Shown here piece by piece: positions 28,929 through 39,404 of a DNA stretch of 64,000 bases. Source of the stretch: Candidatus Aalborgicola danicus (GTDB lineage Bacteria; Pseudomonadota; Gammaproteobacteria; Burkholderiales; Burkholderiaceae_C); contig JADJBC010000005.1 in the NCBI GenBank assembly GCA_016703945.1, forward strand, positions 1-64,000, read 5' to 3'. The stretch's first letter is position 1; the number at the start of each line of letters is the position of its first letter. A program made the position numbers and the translations under genes. The notes beneath the pieces were generated by a model, which saw nothing but the letters and a program-made list of their open reading frames with translations, was not told the DNA's origin and searched no databases.

Positions 28929-30251
28929 AGCTGCAAGGCAATGCGGAGGATGCCGTGGACGTGTACCGCCAAGCGTTGGCGCTTGATCCGGCCTATTCGG
29001 ATGGTTTTAGCAACCTGTTGTTTGCCATGCAATATGCGGCTAACCTGAGTACACAAGCGGTGTTTGCCGAACATCTGATCTATGCGCAGCGATATGAAGC
29101 GCCGCACAGGCCAATGTGGCAAAAACACGCAAATGCGCGTGAGCCCAACCGGCGCCTAAAGGTGGGCTACGTGTCGGCTGACTTTAGGCACCATGCGGTG
29201 GCCTATTTCATAGAGCCGGTTCTGGCCAGTCATGACAAGGGCGCTTTTGAGGTGGTGTGTTACTACAACGGCACGCTAGTTGATGCGTTCACTGAACGCA
29301 TTAAAGCGGTCGCTGACCAATGGGTGCCGTGTCAGGCGATGACGGATGAGCAACTGGCTGCGCGCACTGTGGCCGATCAAATTGATATTTTGGTGGACCT
29401 GTCAGGCCACACCGCAGGTAACCGGTTGCCGGTGTTTGCACGCAAGCCGGCACCGGTACAGGTCACTTGGCTGGGTTATTTCGGCAGCACGGGTTTGACG
29501 GCCATGGACTACCGCTTGACCGATGCCTACATGGACCCACCGGGTTTTGCCGACAGCATCCACACCGAGAAACTGGTGCGCCTGCCGTTCTTCTCGCCAT
29601 TTCAACCAGCCGACTGCAGTCCGGCGGTGAATGAACTGCCCGCTTTGCAAAGCGGGCGGTTGACGCTGGCTTCGATGAACAGTCTGGCCAAGCTGAACCC
29701 GGTGGTGGTGGCGCTTTGGGCGCGTATCTTGAAGGTCCTGACGGGGTCGCGGATGATGCTGTGCAACCTGGGTGATGGAGATACCCGGGCGCTGGTGTTG
29801 GAAATGTTTGCACGCGAAGGCATAGAAGCAGATCGTCTGGTTATTCAGCCATGGCTGCCAATGGCGCAGTACTTAGCACTGCATAACCAGATTGACCTGG
29901 CGCTGGACCCGTTTCCCCTACAACGGTGGCACCATCACCAACCACTCATTGTGGATGGGCGTGCCGGTGGTGACATTGGCGGGCGACCGACCAGTGGGCC
30001 GCATCGGCGTGGCGTTGATGATGCGGGCGGGCTTGCCAGAGTTCATCACGCAAACCGAGGACGAATACCTGGCCTGTGTGCTTCAACAAGCACAAGATTT
30101 GCCACGATTGAACCAGATACGGCTGACGTTGCGCGAGCGTATCAGCGCTAACCTGGGCGCATCGGCGGCGCAGATGACCGTAGATATCGAGGCTGCTTAC
30201 CGCCGCATGTGGGTGGACTGGTGCACGACAGAAACAGCGAGGGGTCTATGA
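28859..30251 (+). CDS. Giant TPR-OGT protein: last TPR and GT41 domain of module 3
   Basis: This is the most intact GT41 copy: LKVGYVSADFRHHAVAYF, DILVDLSGHTAGNRLPVFA, FGSTGLTAMDYRLTDAYM, LTLASMNSLAKLNPVVVALW. One extra C at about 29921 breaks the frame before YNGGTITNHSLWMGVP, and the end VDWCTTETARGL is in the other frame. From 29132 to about 30222 the DNA is almost identical to module 2 at an offset of 1966 bp. The stop (30249-30251) overlaps the ATG of the next glycosyltransferase (ATGA), so the genes are translationally coupled. Confidence 0.8.
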
Positions 30252-31517
30252 GAATTTTGTTTTTGCATCAGAATTTTCCCGGTCAATACAAGCATTTAGC
30301 ACCAGCACTGGCAAAGCCAAGGGCACGAAGTGATGGCGCTATGTGATGACGGCTTTGCTGCACGCGCGCAAGGTCTTTTCCCGTCGGTGAAGGTCATTGG
30401 CCACCATCGCCGCAGGCACCGGATGCGGGAACCCACCGCTACTTGTTGGATATGACCTGGGCAATTCGGCGTGGGCAGGCGGTAGTTCGGGGTCTTGCTG
30501 CAGCTCAAGACTCAATCATGGTTTCCCGATGTGATCTATGCCCACACTGGTTGGGTGAGGCTCTTTGTTAAGGACGTATTTCCCGACGTGCCTCTGGTGG
30601 GTTACTTCGAGTACTACTATAGAACCCAGGGTGCCGACCTTGGATTTGATCCTGAATTCCCGGTGGATCTGGATGTGGTGCTGCGGTGCAAGGTCAAGAA
30701 CGCGGTCAACCTGTTGAGTATGGAGGCCTGTGACTTTGGTGTGACTCCGTTGCGTTGGCAAGCGGCCAATTACCCGACCTGGTTTCAAGGCAAGCTGCAG
30801 GTCATACATGAGGGCATTGATACCGATGCATTGCAGCCCAAACGGTTTGACACCTTGAATTTGCCTGGGTTTAGTGGGATTGACCTGTCAAACACGCCCG
30901 TCATTACTTTCGTGAACCGCAACTTCGAGCCAACACGCGGCTTTCATATCATGATGCGCTCGTTGGCCCATCTACAGGCACTAGTGCCGCAAGCCCATGT
31001 AATCATGGTCGGCGGTGACAAGCTCAGCTATGGACTGGCGCATGAAAGCGGCAAGACCTACCGCGAGATGCTGACTGCCGAATTGGGCGCGAGCGTTAAC
31101 TGGACAAGGGTTCACTTTGTCGGCGACTTGCCTTACGAACAGTTTATTGGCATGCTGCAATTGGCCACCGTGCATGTGTATTTGAGCATTCCATTTGTTT
31201 TGTCCTGGTCTCTTCTGGAGGCAATGGCCGTGGGCAAGGCAATAGTCGCATCCAATTCGATGCCCGTGCCCGAGGTCTTGGAGCATGAAAAAACTGCGTT
31301 ACTGACGCCATTTTTGGAGCCGCAGGCGCTTGCGCAGAACATTGCAAGACTTGTATCCAATCCATCACTGCGAGCAAGCCTCGGGCAGGCGGCCCGGCAG
31401 CATGCCGTCGATGAGTTTGACTTAAGACGTGTGACTTTGCCCAAACACCTTGCTATGCTGGCGGCCATCGAAAAGAACAAGCTGGCTGGTGCACTCGCCA
31501 AAATTGGTAACTTCTGA
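30248..31517 (+). CDS. GT4-type glycosyltransferase, N-terminal third frameshifted
   Basis: The start (MRILFLHQNFPGQYKHLAPA) matches that of the intact paralogue at 36452. Frame changes at about 30310, 30420 and 30480 break the N-terminal domain; from 30495 the frame is intact (VGYFEYYYRTQGADLGFDPE; VIHEGIDTDAL; ITFVNRNFEPTRGFHIMM; FVLSWSLLEAMAVGKAIVAS). That is the GT-B C-lobe with the acidic E of the EAMAVG motif. It is coupled to the OGT gene upstream and would probably extend or add to the same glycan. The donor sugar is unknown. Confidence 0.8.
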
Positions 31518-31575
31518 AACCGATCTCCAGCGAGCCTTGAATTTGTCTGTGCCCATAACATTGCCTAAACCTGCT

Positions 31576-33234
31576 ATGCGCAGCGCCGCCATCTACTATC
31601 ACCCCGAGGCCTACAGCACCAGCGGCCCCAAACTGATGGGCCGCAATGCTGCGGGTGAATCTTTTTTGCGCGGCTACTTTGCCCACGTCAAGGTGGCAGA
31701 ACTCTGGGCCCAAGTGCATCTCAGTGAACATGCCCAGGCATTTGCTGCTGCCGCACGCCAAGCCGGCAGAGCCGAGCCGATCAAAGCCGTTGACAAGTCC
31801 AATTTGGCGGCCTTGGCAGCGCCGGGTACCGTCTATTTTCCTGGGCCGGGCATTGGCGAGCACGCCTGGCAGCGCGCAGCCTTTGGCCATGGCAAGTGGA
31901 GCCTGTGCGGTATTACACACACTACGTCCAGCGCCGGTGCCATGGACGCAATGGCGGATTTGCTGACCGCGCCGGTGCAGCCGTGGGATGCCGTTATTTG
32001 CACCTCCACCGCGGTTAAAGACAACGTAACACGGTTGCTCCAGGCGCAGGCCGACTACCTGGTGCAGCGCCTGGGTGTGCAGCGTGTGGTGTTGCCGCAG
32101 CTGCCTGTGATCCTTTGGGCATTCACACGCAAGACTTTGTCTACAGCCCGCAGCAACGCGCCGCCGCTCGGGCTGCCTTGGGTGCGGACGCGCAAACGCA
32201 CGTGGTGCTCTACATGGGTCGCCTATCGTTCCATGCCAAAGCCCACCCGCTGGCCATGTACCAGGCCCTGCAAAAGGCGGCAGCGGGTTTGCCCCCGGGG
32301 CACAAGGTTCTGCTGGTGGAGTGCGGTTGGCACGCCAATGACTTTATCGCCAAGGCCTTCACCGATGCGGCCCGCTTGGCCTGCCCGGATGTGCGGGTAG
32401 CGACGCTGGACGGCCGCATGGCAGAGCAGCGCCAAACCGCCTGGGCCAGTGCCGATGTCTTTTGCAGCCTGTCCGACAACATTCAAGAGACCTTTTGGCA
32501 TTGTCCCCATCGAGGCCATGGCGGCGGGTCTGCCCGTGGTGGTGGCCGACTGGGATGGTTACAAAGACACGGTGCGCGACTGCGTGGATGGCTTTCGCAT
32601 TCCCACCGCCATGCCCGGTGCTGGCCTTGGAGGTGATTTGGCCACGCGCCACGCGCTGGAGATTGACACCTACGACATGTATTGCGGCCACGCATGTTCT
32701 ATGGTGGCGGTGGACGTGGATGCCACCGCCCAGGCGTTTGCACGCTTGCTCGCCGCGCCCGCTTTGCGCCAGCAAATGGGGCAAGTCGGCCAGCAGCGTG
32801 CTCGCGCGGTGTACGACTGGGCCGCCATCATTCCCCAATATGAAGCGCTGTGGCAGCAGCTAGGCGCACTGCGCACCGCGCAGGCACCGGCGCTTCAGCC
32901 GCTTGCCCACCCATGGCCCGCGCGCATGGACCCGTTTCACGCCTTCGCCGGCTACCCCACCCACACCTTGACCCCGCAGACGGTGCTTGCGCTGGTGGAC
33001 ACCGATGCCGCCACTGGCATGGCGCGGCTGCAGCGGCATCAAAGCTTGGCCATGGTCAACTTTGCCAAATTGGTGATTCCAACGGAAGAAGAGATACAAA
33101 AGATATTGGCGGCTGTTGCAAGAGGACCATGCACGGCTGACATGGCGTTGAAAGAGATTCCTCAAGCACGGCAAGCATTGGTCTTTCGGTCGTTGGCATG
33201 GTTAGCCAAAATGGGCATTCTTCGTTTCATATGA
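31576..33234 (+). CDS. GT-B glycosyltransferase of the glycosylation locus, two frameshifts
   Basis: The start MRSAAIYYHPEAYSTSGPKL is typical of a GT-B family in these loci. The frame changes at about 32115 and 32492. The joined product continues HVVLYMGRLSFHAKAHPLAM, then DVFCSLSDNIQETF and GIVPIEAMAAGLPVVVADWD, the nucleotide-sugar site of GT4 enzymes. About 550 residues are expected, longer than usual, with a C-terminal extension of about 130 residues (HPWPARMDPFHAFAGYPTHT onward) that I cannot assign. It lies between a GT4 and a methyltransferase gene in the same direction. Confidence 0.75.
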
Positions 33235-33338
33235 CCGACCGAGAGGCAACGGCAACGCTGTTACACCCTCTGTCTTGGCCTAACTACAATCACGGTTAGC
33301 AGCGTAGATTTCCCAACCGGCGTACAGGACACCTCAGC

Positions 33339-34872
33339 ATGACAGATTGGACCGACGGCTACGTAGCCGAAATTGGCTACACCTTTGGCTATTACCCCGA
33401 GCTAAACCCTTTGCGGGTGAGGCTGGCCATGTTGAATGCTAACCTGGCAGTACCGCAGGGTGCTTCTGCCTGTGAGTTGGGTTTTGGCCAGGGCATGAGT
33501 GCCAATATGCACGCGGCGGCATCCAATGTGCAATGGCATGGTACCGACTTCAATCCGTCTCAAGCAGGCTTTGCGCAAGGGTTGGCGCAGGTAGCAGGTT
33601 CGGGCGCGCAAATTGCTGGACGAGGGGTTTGAGCAGTTTTGCGTTCGTACGGACCTGCCCGACTTTGATTTCATTGGCCTGCACGGCATCTGGAGCTGGG
33701 TGTCAGATGCCAATAGGGCGGTGATAGTGGACTTTGTCCGCCGCAAGCTCAAGGTCGGTGGCGTTTTGTACGTCAGTTACAACACCCAACCTGGGTGGGC
33801 CCCTGTTGTGCCCTTGCGCCACCTGTTAACCCAACATGCCGAGGTGATGGGCACCCGGACGCGGCATGGTGGCGCGGGTAGACGGCGCGTTGGAGTTTGC
33901 CGAAAGCGGTTGGCCGCCAATGCGGGGTACGGCAGAGCCAACCCCAAAGTGGGCGAACGCCTGACCCGGCTCAAGGGCAGAAACCGCAATTACCTGGCCC
34001 ATGAGTATTTCAATCGCGATTGGGCCCCCATGCACTTTGCCGAAATGGCAGATTGGCTGGCACCGGCCAAGCTGAGTTACGCCACTTCGGCACACTACCT
34101 GGACAGTTTGGATGCCATCAACCTGACGGCGGAGCAGCAGACCTTGCTAAAGGAAATTCCCGACGCCATGTTCCGCGAGACAGTGCGCGACTTTTTGGTC
34201 AACCAGCAGTTTCGGCGCGACTACTGGGTCAAAGGCCCGCGCGTGCTGGCGGCGTCGCAAGTTGCAGCAGCCAAGCGTGCACAGCGTGTGGTGCTGGTTA
34301 CACCGCGTGCAGCGGTCACTTTGAAAGTGACTGGCCATGTTGGCGAGGCCGTGCTTACGGAAAAAATTTACGCACCCATATTGGATGTGTTGGCAGATCA
34401 CCAGCCACACAGCCTGGGTGAACTGGAGCAAATGCTGCAGGGCAAAGGCATTTCGTTTGGGCACCTGTGTGAGGCCATCACCATGTTCATCGGCAAAAAC
34501 GATCTGCTTGCCGCGCAAGACGAAGCGCTGCTTAGCCAGGCCAAAGCCAAGACGGATCGCCTGAACCTTCACTTGATGGAGCAGGCGCGTATTAGCGCAG
34601 ACATTAGTTACTTGGTAAGCCCGGTTACCGGGGGGGGCGTTACTGTGGGGCGCTTTGAGCAACTTTTCTTGTTGGCGCAAAGCCAAAATCTGACCGGGCC
34701 AGAAGCCTGGGCTGGCTTTGTATGGCAGGTGCTGCAGTCAGAGGGGCAGCGCATTATTAAAGAAGGCAAGCAACTCACTACGCCTCAAGAGAACATGGCA
34801 GAGTTGCTCAAGCAGGCCACCGAGTTTGCCAACACCCGATGGCCGATTTTGAAGAGTTTGCAGATTGCTTGA
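33339..34872 (+). CDS. SAM methyltransferase with C-terminal regulatory domain, frameshifted
   Basis: Starts MTDWTDGYVAEIGYTFGYYP and carries motif I as ACELGFGQGMSANMHAAA. The frame changes at about 33600, before LLDEGFEQFCVRTDLPDFDF, and a pair of compensating indels at about 33855-33910 garbles a short stretch. The methyltransferase fold continues with DFIGLHGIWSWVSDANRAV and LKVGGVLYVSYNTQPGW. From about residue 230 the sequence resembles the predicted methyltransferase regulatory domain (MFRETVRDFLVNQQFRRDYW). Such proteins are frequent in flagellin and surface-glycan loci and may methylate sugars or peptides. Confidence 0.78.
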
Positions 34873-34897
34873 CCCATTGCTGCACCAGGAAGTTTAA

Positions 34898-35498
34898 ATG
34901 CCAACCTTTTTACACGTGGGCTGCGGCCCAAAAATACAAAGACCGCACCACTCGCGGTTTCAACACAGCGGACTGGACAGAGCTTAGGTTCGATATTGAC
35001 CAATCGGTCAAGCCCGACATCACAGGCACCATGACAGATATGTCAGCCGTAGCCAGTGAATCGGTGGACGCCATATTTTCCAGCCACAACATTGAGCATC
35101 TGTACCCCCACGAAGTGGGCGTGGCGCTAAGTGAGTTTTTGCGTGTCCTCAAGCCCAATGGTTTCTTGGTCGTCACTTGCCCGGATCTTCAATCGGTTTG
35201 CGCATTGGTGGCAGAAGACAAACTGCTGGATGCGGCATACACCTCTCCCGCCGGTCCGATAGCGCCGCTCGACATCCTGTACGGCCACCGCCCGCCCATG
35301 GCCCAAGGCAATTTGTACATGGCACACCGCTGCGGATTTACAGAAAAAGTGTTGATAGGCACATTGCGGTCATCCGGCTTCGTGGCCGTAGCCAGCCGAA
35401 AGCGGGGACATCCCTGCTACGACTTGTACGCGATTGCTACCAAAGGGCCTATGGCTGAGGCGGAATTGAGGGCTTTGGCGGGTGCTCATTTCCCGTAA
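34898..35498 (+). CDS. Small class I SAM methyltransferase, frameshifted at its N-terminus
   Basis: The real start is probably the ATG at 34898, behind CCAGGAAG, giving MPTFLHVGCGPKYKDRTTRG, a proper motif I. The sequence has five A at about 34930 where four are needed, so the frame open from 34839 misses this N-terminus. Downstream motifs are SVDAIFSSHNIEHLYPHEV and FLRVLKPNGFLVVTCPDLQ. The size of about 200 residues fits single-domain methyltransferases of glycan loci. It probably belongs to the transcription unit of the larger methyltransferase, 25 nt upstream. Confidence 0.8.
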
Positions 35499-35531
35499 AA
35501 CACCAACAAAGGCTCTGGCGTAGGAAAAGAC

Positions 35532-36348
35532 ATGAAGATATTGATAGCTGGCTTGCTCGTAGCCTTGCTCAGCGCCTGTGGTGGGGGTTATGGCGGCGCT
35601 GAGCCGTCTGTTTCGCAAATCAAGGCGATCAGCCTCAAATACGGTCAGACCGCATCCATTTACGTGTTGGGCAAATACCTGCGAACGGACTTGATCGCCA
35701 GTACCGGTAGCTGTACCAACCCGACCTTCAGCGCGGCCAGTACAACGGAAGCCGCTATTTTGAATTGCAAAATCACGGCCACCGGGGAATTGCGTGTCAC
35801 GATTAAGAACGCCAGTGGCGAGCGCTGCTGTCGACCACGCTTACGGTTTGCAGCCCGAGGTGACCGTGGTTACCTCTGCTGGCTCTATGGTCATGGAGCT
35901 GTACCCCGATGTCGCGCCCGTCACGGTGAATAACTTCCTTGGGTATGTGGGTTCGGGTTATTACAACAGCACGCTTTTTCACCGCGTGATTGCTGGTTTC
36001 GTGATCCAGGCAGGTGGTTACACGACCGGGCCGGTTAAGAAAGAGGGCCAACGGGACCCCATCACACTCGAATCCAACAAAGGGTTGTCCAATACCAGAG
36101 GCATGGTCGCCATGGCCAGAACCACCGTCCCCAACTCCGCTACTTCCGAGTTTTTCATCAATCTGGTGGACAACACGTTCCTAGACTATTCCAGTCCTGC
36201 GTCACCAGGTTACGCGGTGTTTGGCAAGGTCATCACTGGCTTGCCGGTGGTGGACACCATTGCTGCCAAGCCCACGGCTGTCAGCAACGGCATGCCCGAC
36301 GTTCCACTCACTGATGTGATCATCGTGCTGGCTACCCAGACGAAGTAG
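35532..36348 (+). CDS. Cyclophilin-type peptidyl-prolyl isomerase lipoprotein, frameshifted
   Basis: MKILIAGLLVALLSAC is a lipoprotein signal with the lipobox ending at Cys16. About 80 residues of unassigned domain follow (SQIKAISLKYGQTASIYVLG). The frame changes twice at about 35818-35852 and continues as a cyclophilin domain: MVMELYPDVAPVTVNNFLGY, LFHRVIAGFVIQAGGY, GMVAMARTTVPNSATSEFFI and AVFGKVITGLPVVDTI. FHRVI and the QAGG segment are the active-site region. It would act in the periplasm as a folding catalyst. Its place between methyltransferase and glycosyltransferase genes suggests a client in the surface-glycoprotein pathway, but this is inference. Confidence 0.85.
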
Positions 36349-36451
36349 AAAAAGGCACCCGCGTTCAATATTCCCCTCAGCAGGGGGCACATGGCACCGG
36401 ACAAATGGGCATTGTGCGCTCGGTACAAAAACGGATACGGCGGTGAGCTAA

Positions 36452-37702
36452 ATGAAAATTCTGTTTATTCATCAAAACTTTCCTGGCCAGTTCAAGTTCC
36501 TGGCTCCGATGCTGGCAAAGAACCCTGCCAACACGGTGGTTGCCATGACGATGCAAAAGGTGGAATCCACAGAGTGGCATGGGGTGAAATTGGTGCCTTA
36601 CAGTGCCAGCCGTGGCACAGCGCCGAATGTGCATCCCTGGGTGAGTGACTTTGAGACCAAGGTCATTCGCGGGGAGGCCTGCTTCAGGGCTGCTTTGCAA
36701 TTGCGGGAGCAGGGGTTTAGCCCTGACGTCATCATTGCCCACCCCGGCTGGGGTGAAAGCCTGTTTCTCAAAGACGTGTGGCCGCAGGCCAAATTGGGTA
36801 TTTACTGCGAATTTTTTTACCACCCGTATGGAACCGATGTGGGTTTCGACCCCGAGTTTCCAGCAACGGACCCGGGCGATGTATGTCGCCTGCGCCTGAA
36901 AAATCAAAACAATTTGCTGCACTTCGAAACCGCCGATGCTGGCATCTCGCCCACCCATTGGCAGGCTAGCACCTTCCCTGAGCCCTTTCGTAGCCAGATC
37001 ACGGTGGTGCACGACGGCATAGATACGGATGCATTGGTACCCAACGAGCAGGTGAGTCTGACGCTGAACGCAAGCATTGTGCTGACCCGCCAGGATGAGG
37101 TGATTACCTTTGTCAACCGTAATCTGGAGCCGTACCGGGGCTACCATAGCTTCATGCGCGCGTTGCCAGAGATCTTGCGCCAACGCCCAAAGGCGCGGGT
37201 GTTAATCGTAGGGGCTGACGGTGTGAGCTATGGCGAAAAACCACCGGGTGACCTGAAGTGGAAGGACATCTTTGTGCTTCAGGTGCGACCGCACATCAGT
37301 GATGCCGATTGGGCAAGGGTGCATTTCTTGGGCAATGTACCCTACCAGCACTTTATTCCGCTGTTGCAGTTGTCAACGGTTCACGTGTATCTGACCTATC
37401 CTTTTGTGTTGAGCTGGAGCCTGTTGGAGGCCATGAGTGTTGGCTGCGCGATTGTGGCCAGCGACACCCAACCGTTGCGCGAGGCGATTCGCCACGACGA
37501 GACGGGTCGCCTGGTCGATTTTTTTGACGTGGTAGGGCTTGCAAAAGCAATCTGCTCCCTCTTGGATGATCCGGCTAGCCGTACCAGACTGGGGACCAAT
37601 GCCCGCAGCTTTGCCAGGGCAAACTATGATCTCAAGCAAGTTTGTTTGCCCCGGCAGTTGCAATGGGTTGAGCAGTTGAAGGCAAAGCCCAGCGGCTCGT
37701 AG
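36452..37702 (+). CDS. GT4-type glycosyltransferase, intact
   Basis: The 416-aa product begins MKILFIHQNFPGQFKFLAPM. The N-lobe contains DVIIAHPGWGESLFLKDVWP and the C-lobe ITVVHDGIDTDAL, VITFVNRNLEPYRGYHSFMR and FVLSWSLLEAMSVGCAIVAS with the GT4 glutamate. It is a clear paralogue of the gene at 30248, sharing VGFDPEFP and GIDTDAL, and shows how that one should read. It is the last gene of the glycosylation locus and is followed by a convergent gene. Confidence 0.88.
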   Translation: MKILFIHQNFPGQFKFLAPMLAKNPANTVVAMTMQKVESTEWHGVKLVPYSASRGTAPNVHPWVSDFETKVIRGEACFRAALQLREQGFSPDVIIAHPGWGESLFLKDVWPQAKLGIYCEFFYHPYGTDVGFDPEFPATDPGDVCRLRLKNQNNLLHFETADAGISPTHWQASTFPEPFRSQITVVHDGIDTDALVPNEQVSLTLNASIVLTRQDEVITFVNRNLEPYRGYHSFMRALPEILRQRPKARVLIVGADGVSYGEKPPGDLKWKDIFVLQVRPHISDADWARVHFLGNVPYQHFIPLLQLSTVHVYLTYPFVLSWSLLEAMSVGCAIVASDTQPLREAIRHDETGRLVDFFDVVGLAKAICSLLDDPASRTRLGTNARSFARANYDLKQVCLPRQLQWVEQLKAKPSGS

Positions 37703-37718
37703 CGCTAGAGCGCACGGA

Positions 37719-38481
37719 TCAAGCTTGCGACACCCTCGGTGCCTGCCCCACACAAGCCCGCAACTGCGCTTCGGCCAAACGATCTTCCCGGTCAGACAGG
37801 CGCTTAATCCAAACCGATTCGCGTTCTTCAATCATTTTGAGAAACTCTCGCCCTGGCGCCTTTGCCTGACATTTGGGCAAAGGTGTCAAAGCCGGATTCA
37901 AGAAACATCTGCAGCGAACCCAAACCGGCCGCGTGGGCGGGGCGGCGCATCATGCGCAACATCATGCGCAGGCCGGGGGCACGGGTCAGTTTGTCCATGT
38001 CCACACCCACCCGCAACACCATTTCAAGCTGGCGGTTGCGGTCGTCTTGCCGACCCACCGTCAACCAGCAGGCCCGGTACCTTTCAACCGTGTCGGCTTC
38101 AGGGGCGCTGGAAGCGGAATCGGCCCAGACAACAGCCATTTGCCGATCCAGTTCTTCGGTCAGAATGTGCAGTTGCGCCATTGTCACAGCGGTGGCTACC
38201 ACCTGTTTGGGGAAAATCCTTTGCAATGCGCCCGCAATACGGGCGAATTGGGCATCGCGCAGGGAGTAGTCTTTGTCGCTGTACAGATCGTTCAGAAAAA
38301 AGCGGGCCGCTCCGGCGTATTCAACCGAGGCCAGCAAATCCGCATAGGTGCCGGCAAATCGTTGGGCCTGGAAGGCCTTGACCGCCAGGGCGGCAGCGTG
38401 AAGCTCCGGTGCGGAGGCCACATGTTGTCGCAATGCCGTTACCCGGGCCACGGCGTTGCGTATCGTGTCTGCTGCGTCCAT
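37719..38481 (-). CDS. Conserved protein of unknown function (FFLNDLY motif), C-terminus frameshifted
   Basis: The protein starts MDAADTIRNAVARVTALRQH, is mostly helical, and contains AARFFLNDLYSDKDYSLRDAQ near residue 60, a motif I have seen in uncharacterised betaproteobacterial proteins. No membrane segment or catalytic motif is visible. The frame as sequenced ends at 37828; an indel at about 37860-37885 joins it to REFLKMIEERESVWIKRLSD, which ends at 37719. It lies convergent with the glycosyltransferase gene and divergent from the GNAT gene at 38587. I do not assign a function. Confidence 0.65.
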
Positions 38482-38586
38482 AAGTGCTTCCAGTGTAGCT
38501 AAACGCTTGTCTGTCTAGCGGTTTTGCCACCCTGGCGCATACCACTTTGGTGAGGTGTCACTAGGGAAAACCCTTATAGTTCGCCC

Positions 38587-39321
38587 ATGCTTGATGCAAC
38601 CAATCTAATCAAAGCCTCGTTGGAAGCGGGATTTGAACTATTACGTCCGCCACACGAAGGGCCCGATGACGGCACTTCCGCACGTCGGACGCCGCCATTG
38701 CTGGTACCCATTCGGTCGCTGGGAGCCAATCACCGTGAGCGCATCGCCCAGCATCTGTTGTCACTGGAGCCCCAAGACCGGTATCTGCGCTTTGGTTATG
38801 CCGCGCAAGACCAGCAGATTCACCGCTATGTCGACAGCCTGGACTTTGAACGCGACGAAATTTTCGGTATTTACAACCGCAGGCTCGAACTGATAGCCAT
38901 GGCACACCTGGCCTTTGCGCCAGATGAGCAGCTGCGGTCATGCGCCGAGTTTGGTGTTTCGGTTTTGCCGTCCGCACGCGGCAAGGGTTATGGTGCACGG
39001 CTGTTTGACCGTGCGGCCATGCATGCCGCCAACGAAGGTGTCAGCATGATGTTTATCCACGCGCTGAGCGAAAACACGGCCATGCTGAAGATTGCCCGCA
39101 ATGCGGGTGCCAAAGTAGAGCGTGACGGAAGCGAGACCGAAGCCTATCTGCAACTTCCGGCCTCCACACTCGACAGCAAGGTGACCGAAATCATCGAAGA
39201 ACAGGTGGCCCAGGCCGATTACCGGCTCAAGGCGCAGGCCAAGCAGTTCTGGAGTTTTCTGGCCCAGGTGCAGGCGGTGCGCCGTGGTGCCATCGACGCC
39301 CAGAGCCGCATGCCGCATTGA
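38587..39321 (+). CDS. GNAT-family N-acetyltransferase
   Basis: The 244-aa product has a GNAT core: LELIAMAHLAFAPDEQLRSC (beta strands 2-3), FGVSVLPSARGKGYGARLFD (motif A, R-G-K-G-Y-G-A acetyl-CoA loop), and TAMLKIARNAGAKVERDG (motif B). The last 60 residues are helical. The substrate is not evident. The gene stands alone, divergent from the FFLNDLY-motif gene and 84 nt ahead of corC. Confidence 0.85.
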   Translation: MLDATNLIKASLEAGFELLRPPHEGPDDGTSARRTPPLLVPIRSLGANHRERIAQHLLSLEPQDRYLRFGYAAQDQQIHRYVDSLDFERDEIFGIYNRRLELIAMAHLAFAPDEQLRSCAEFGVSVLPSARGKGYGARLFDRAAMHAANEGVSMMFIHALSENTAMLKIARNAGAKVERDGSETEAYLQLPASTLDSKVTEIIEEQVAQADYRLKAQAKQFWSFLAQVQAVRRGAIDAQSRMPH

Positions 39322-39404
39322 GCAGTGCCTCGGCCGGGTTGAGCGGTCATACAAATCCGCTATCCTAGAGGGTCCGAAACAACGGCAGCCCTTGCCCTCA
39401 GTCC

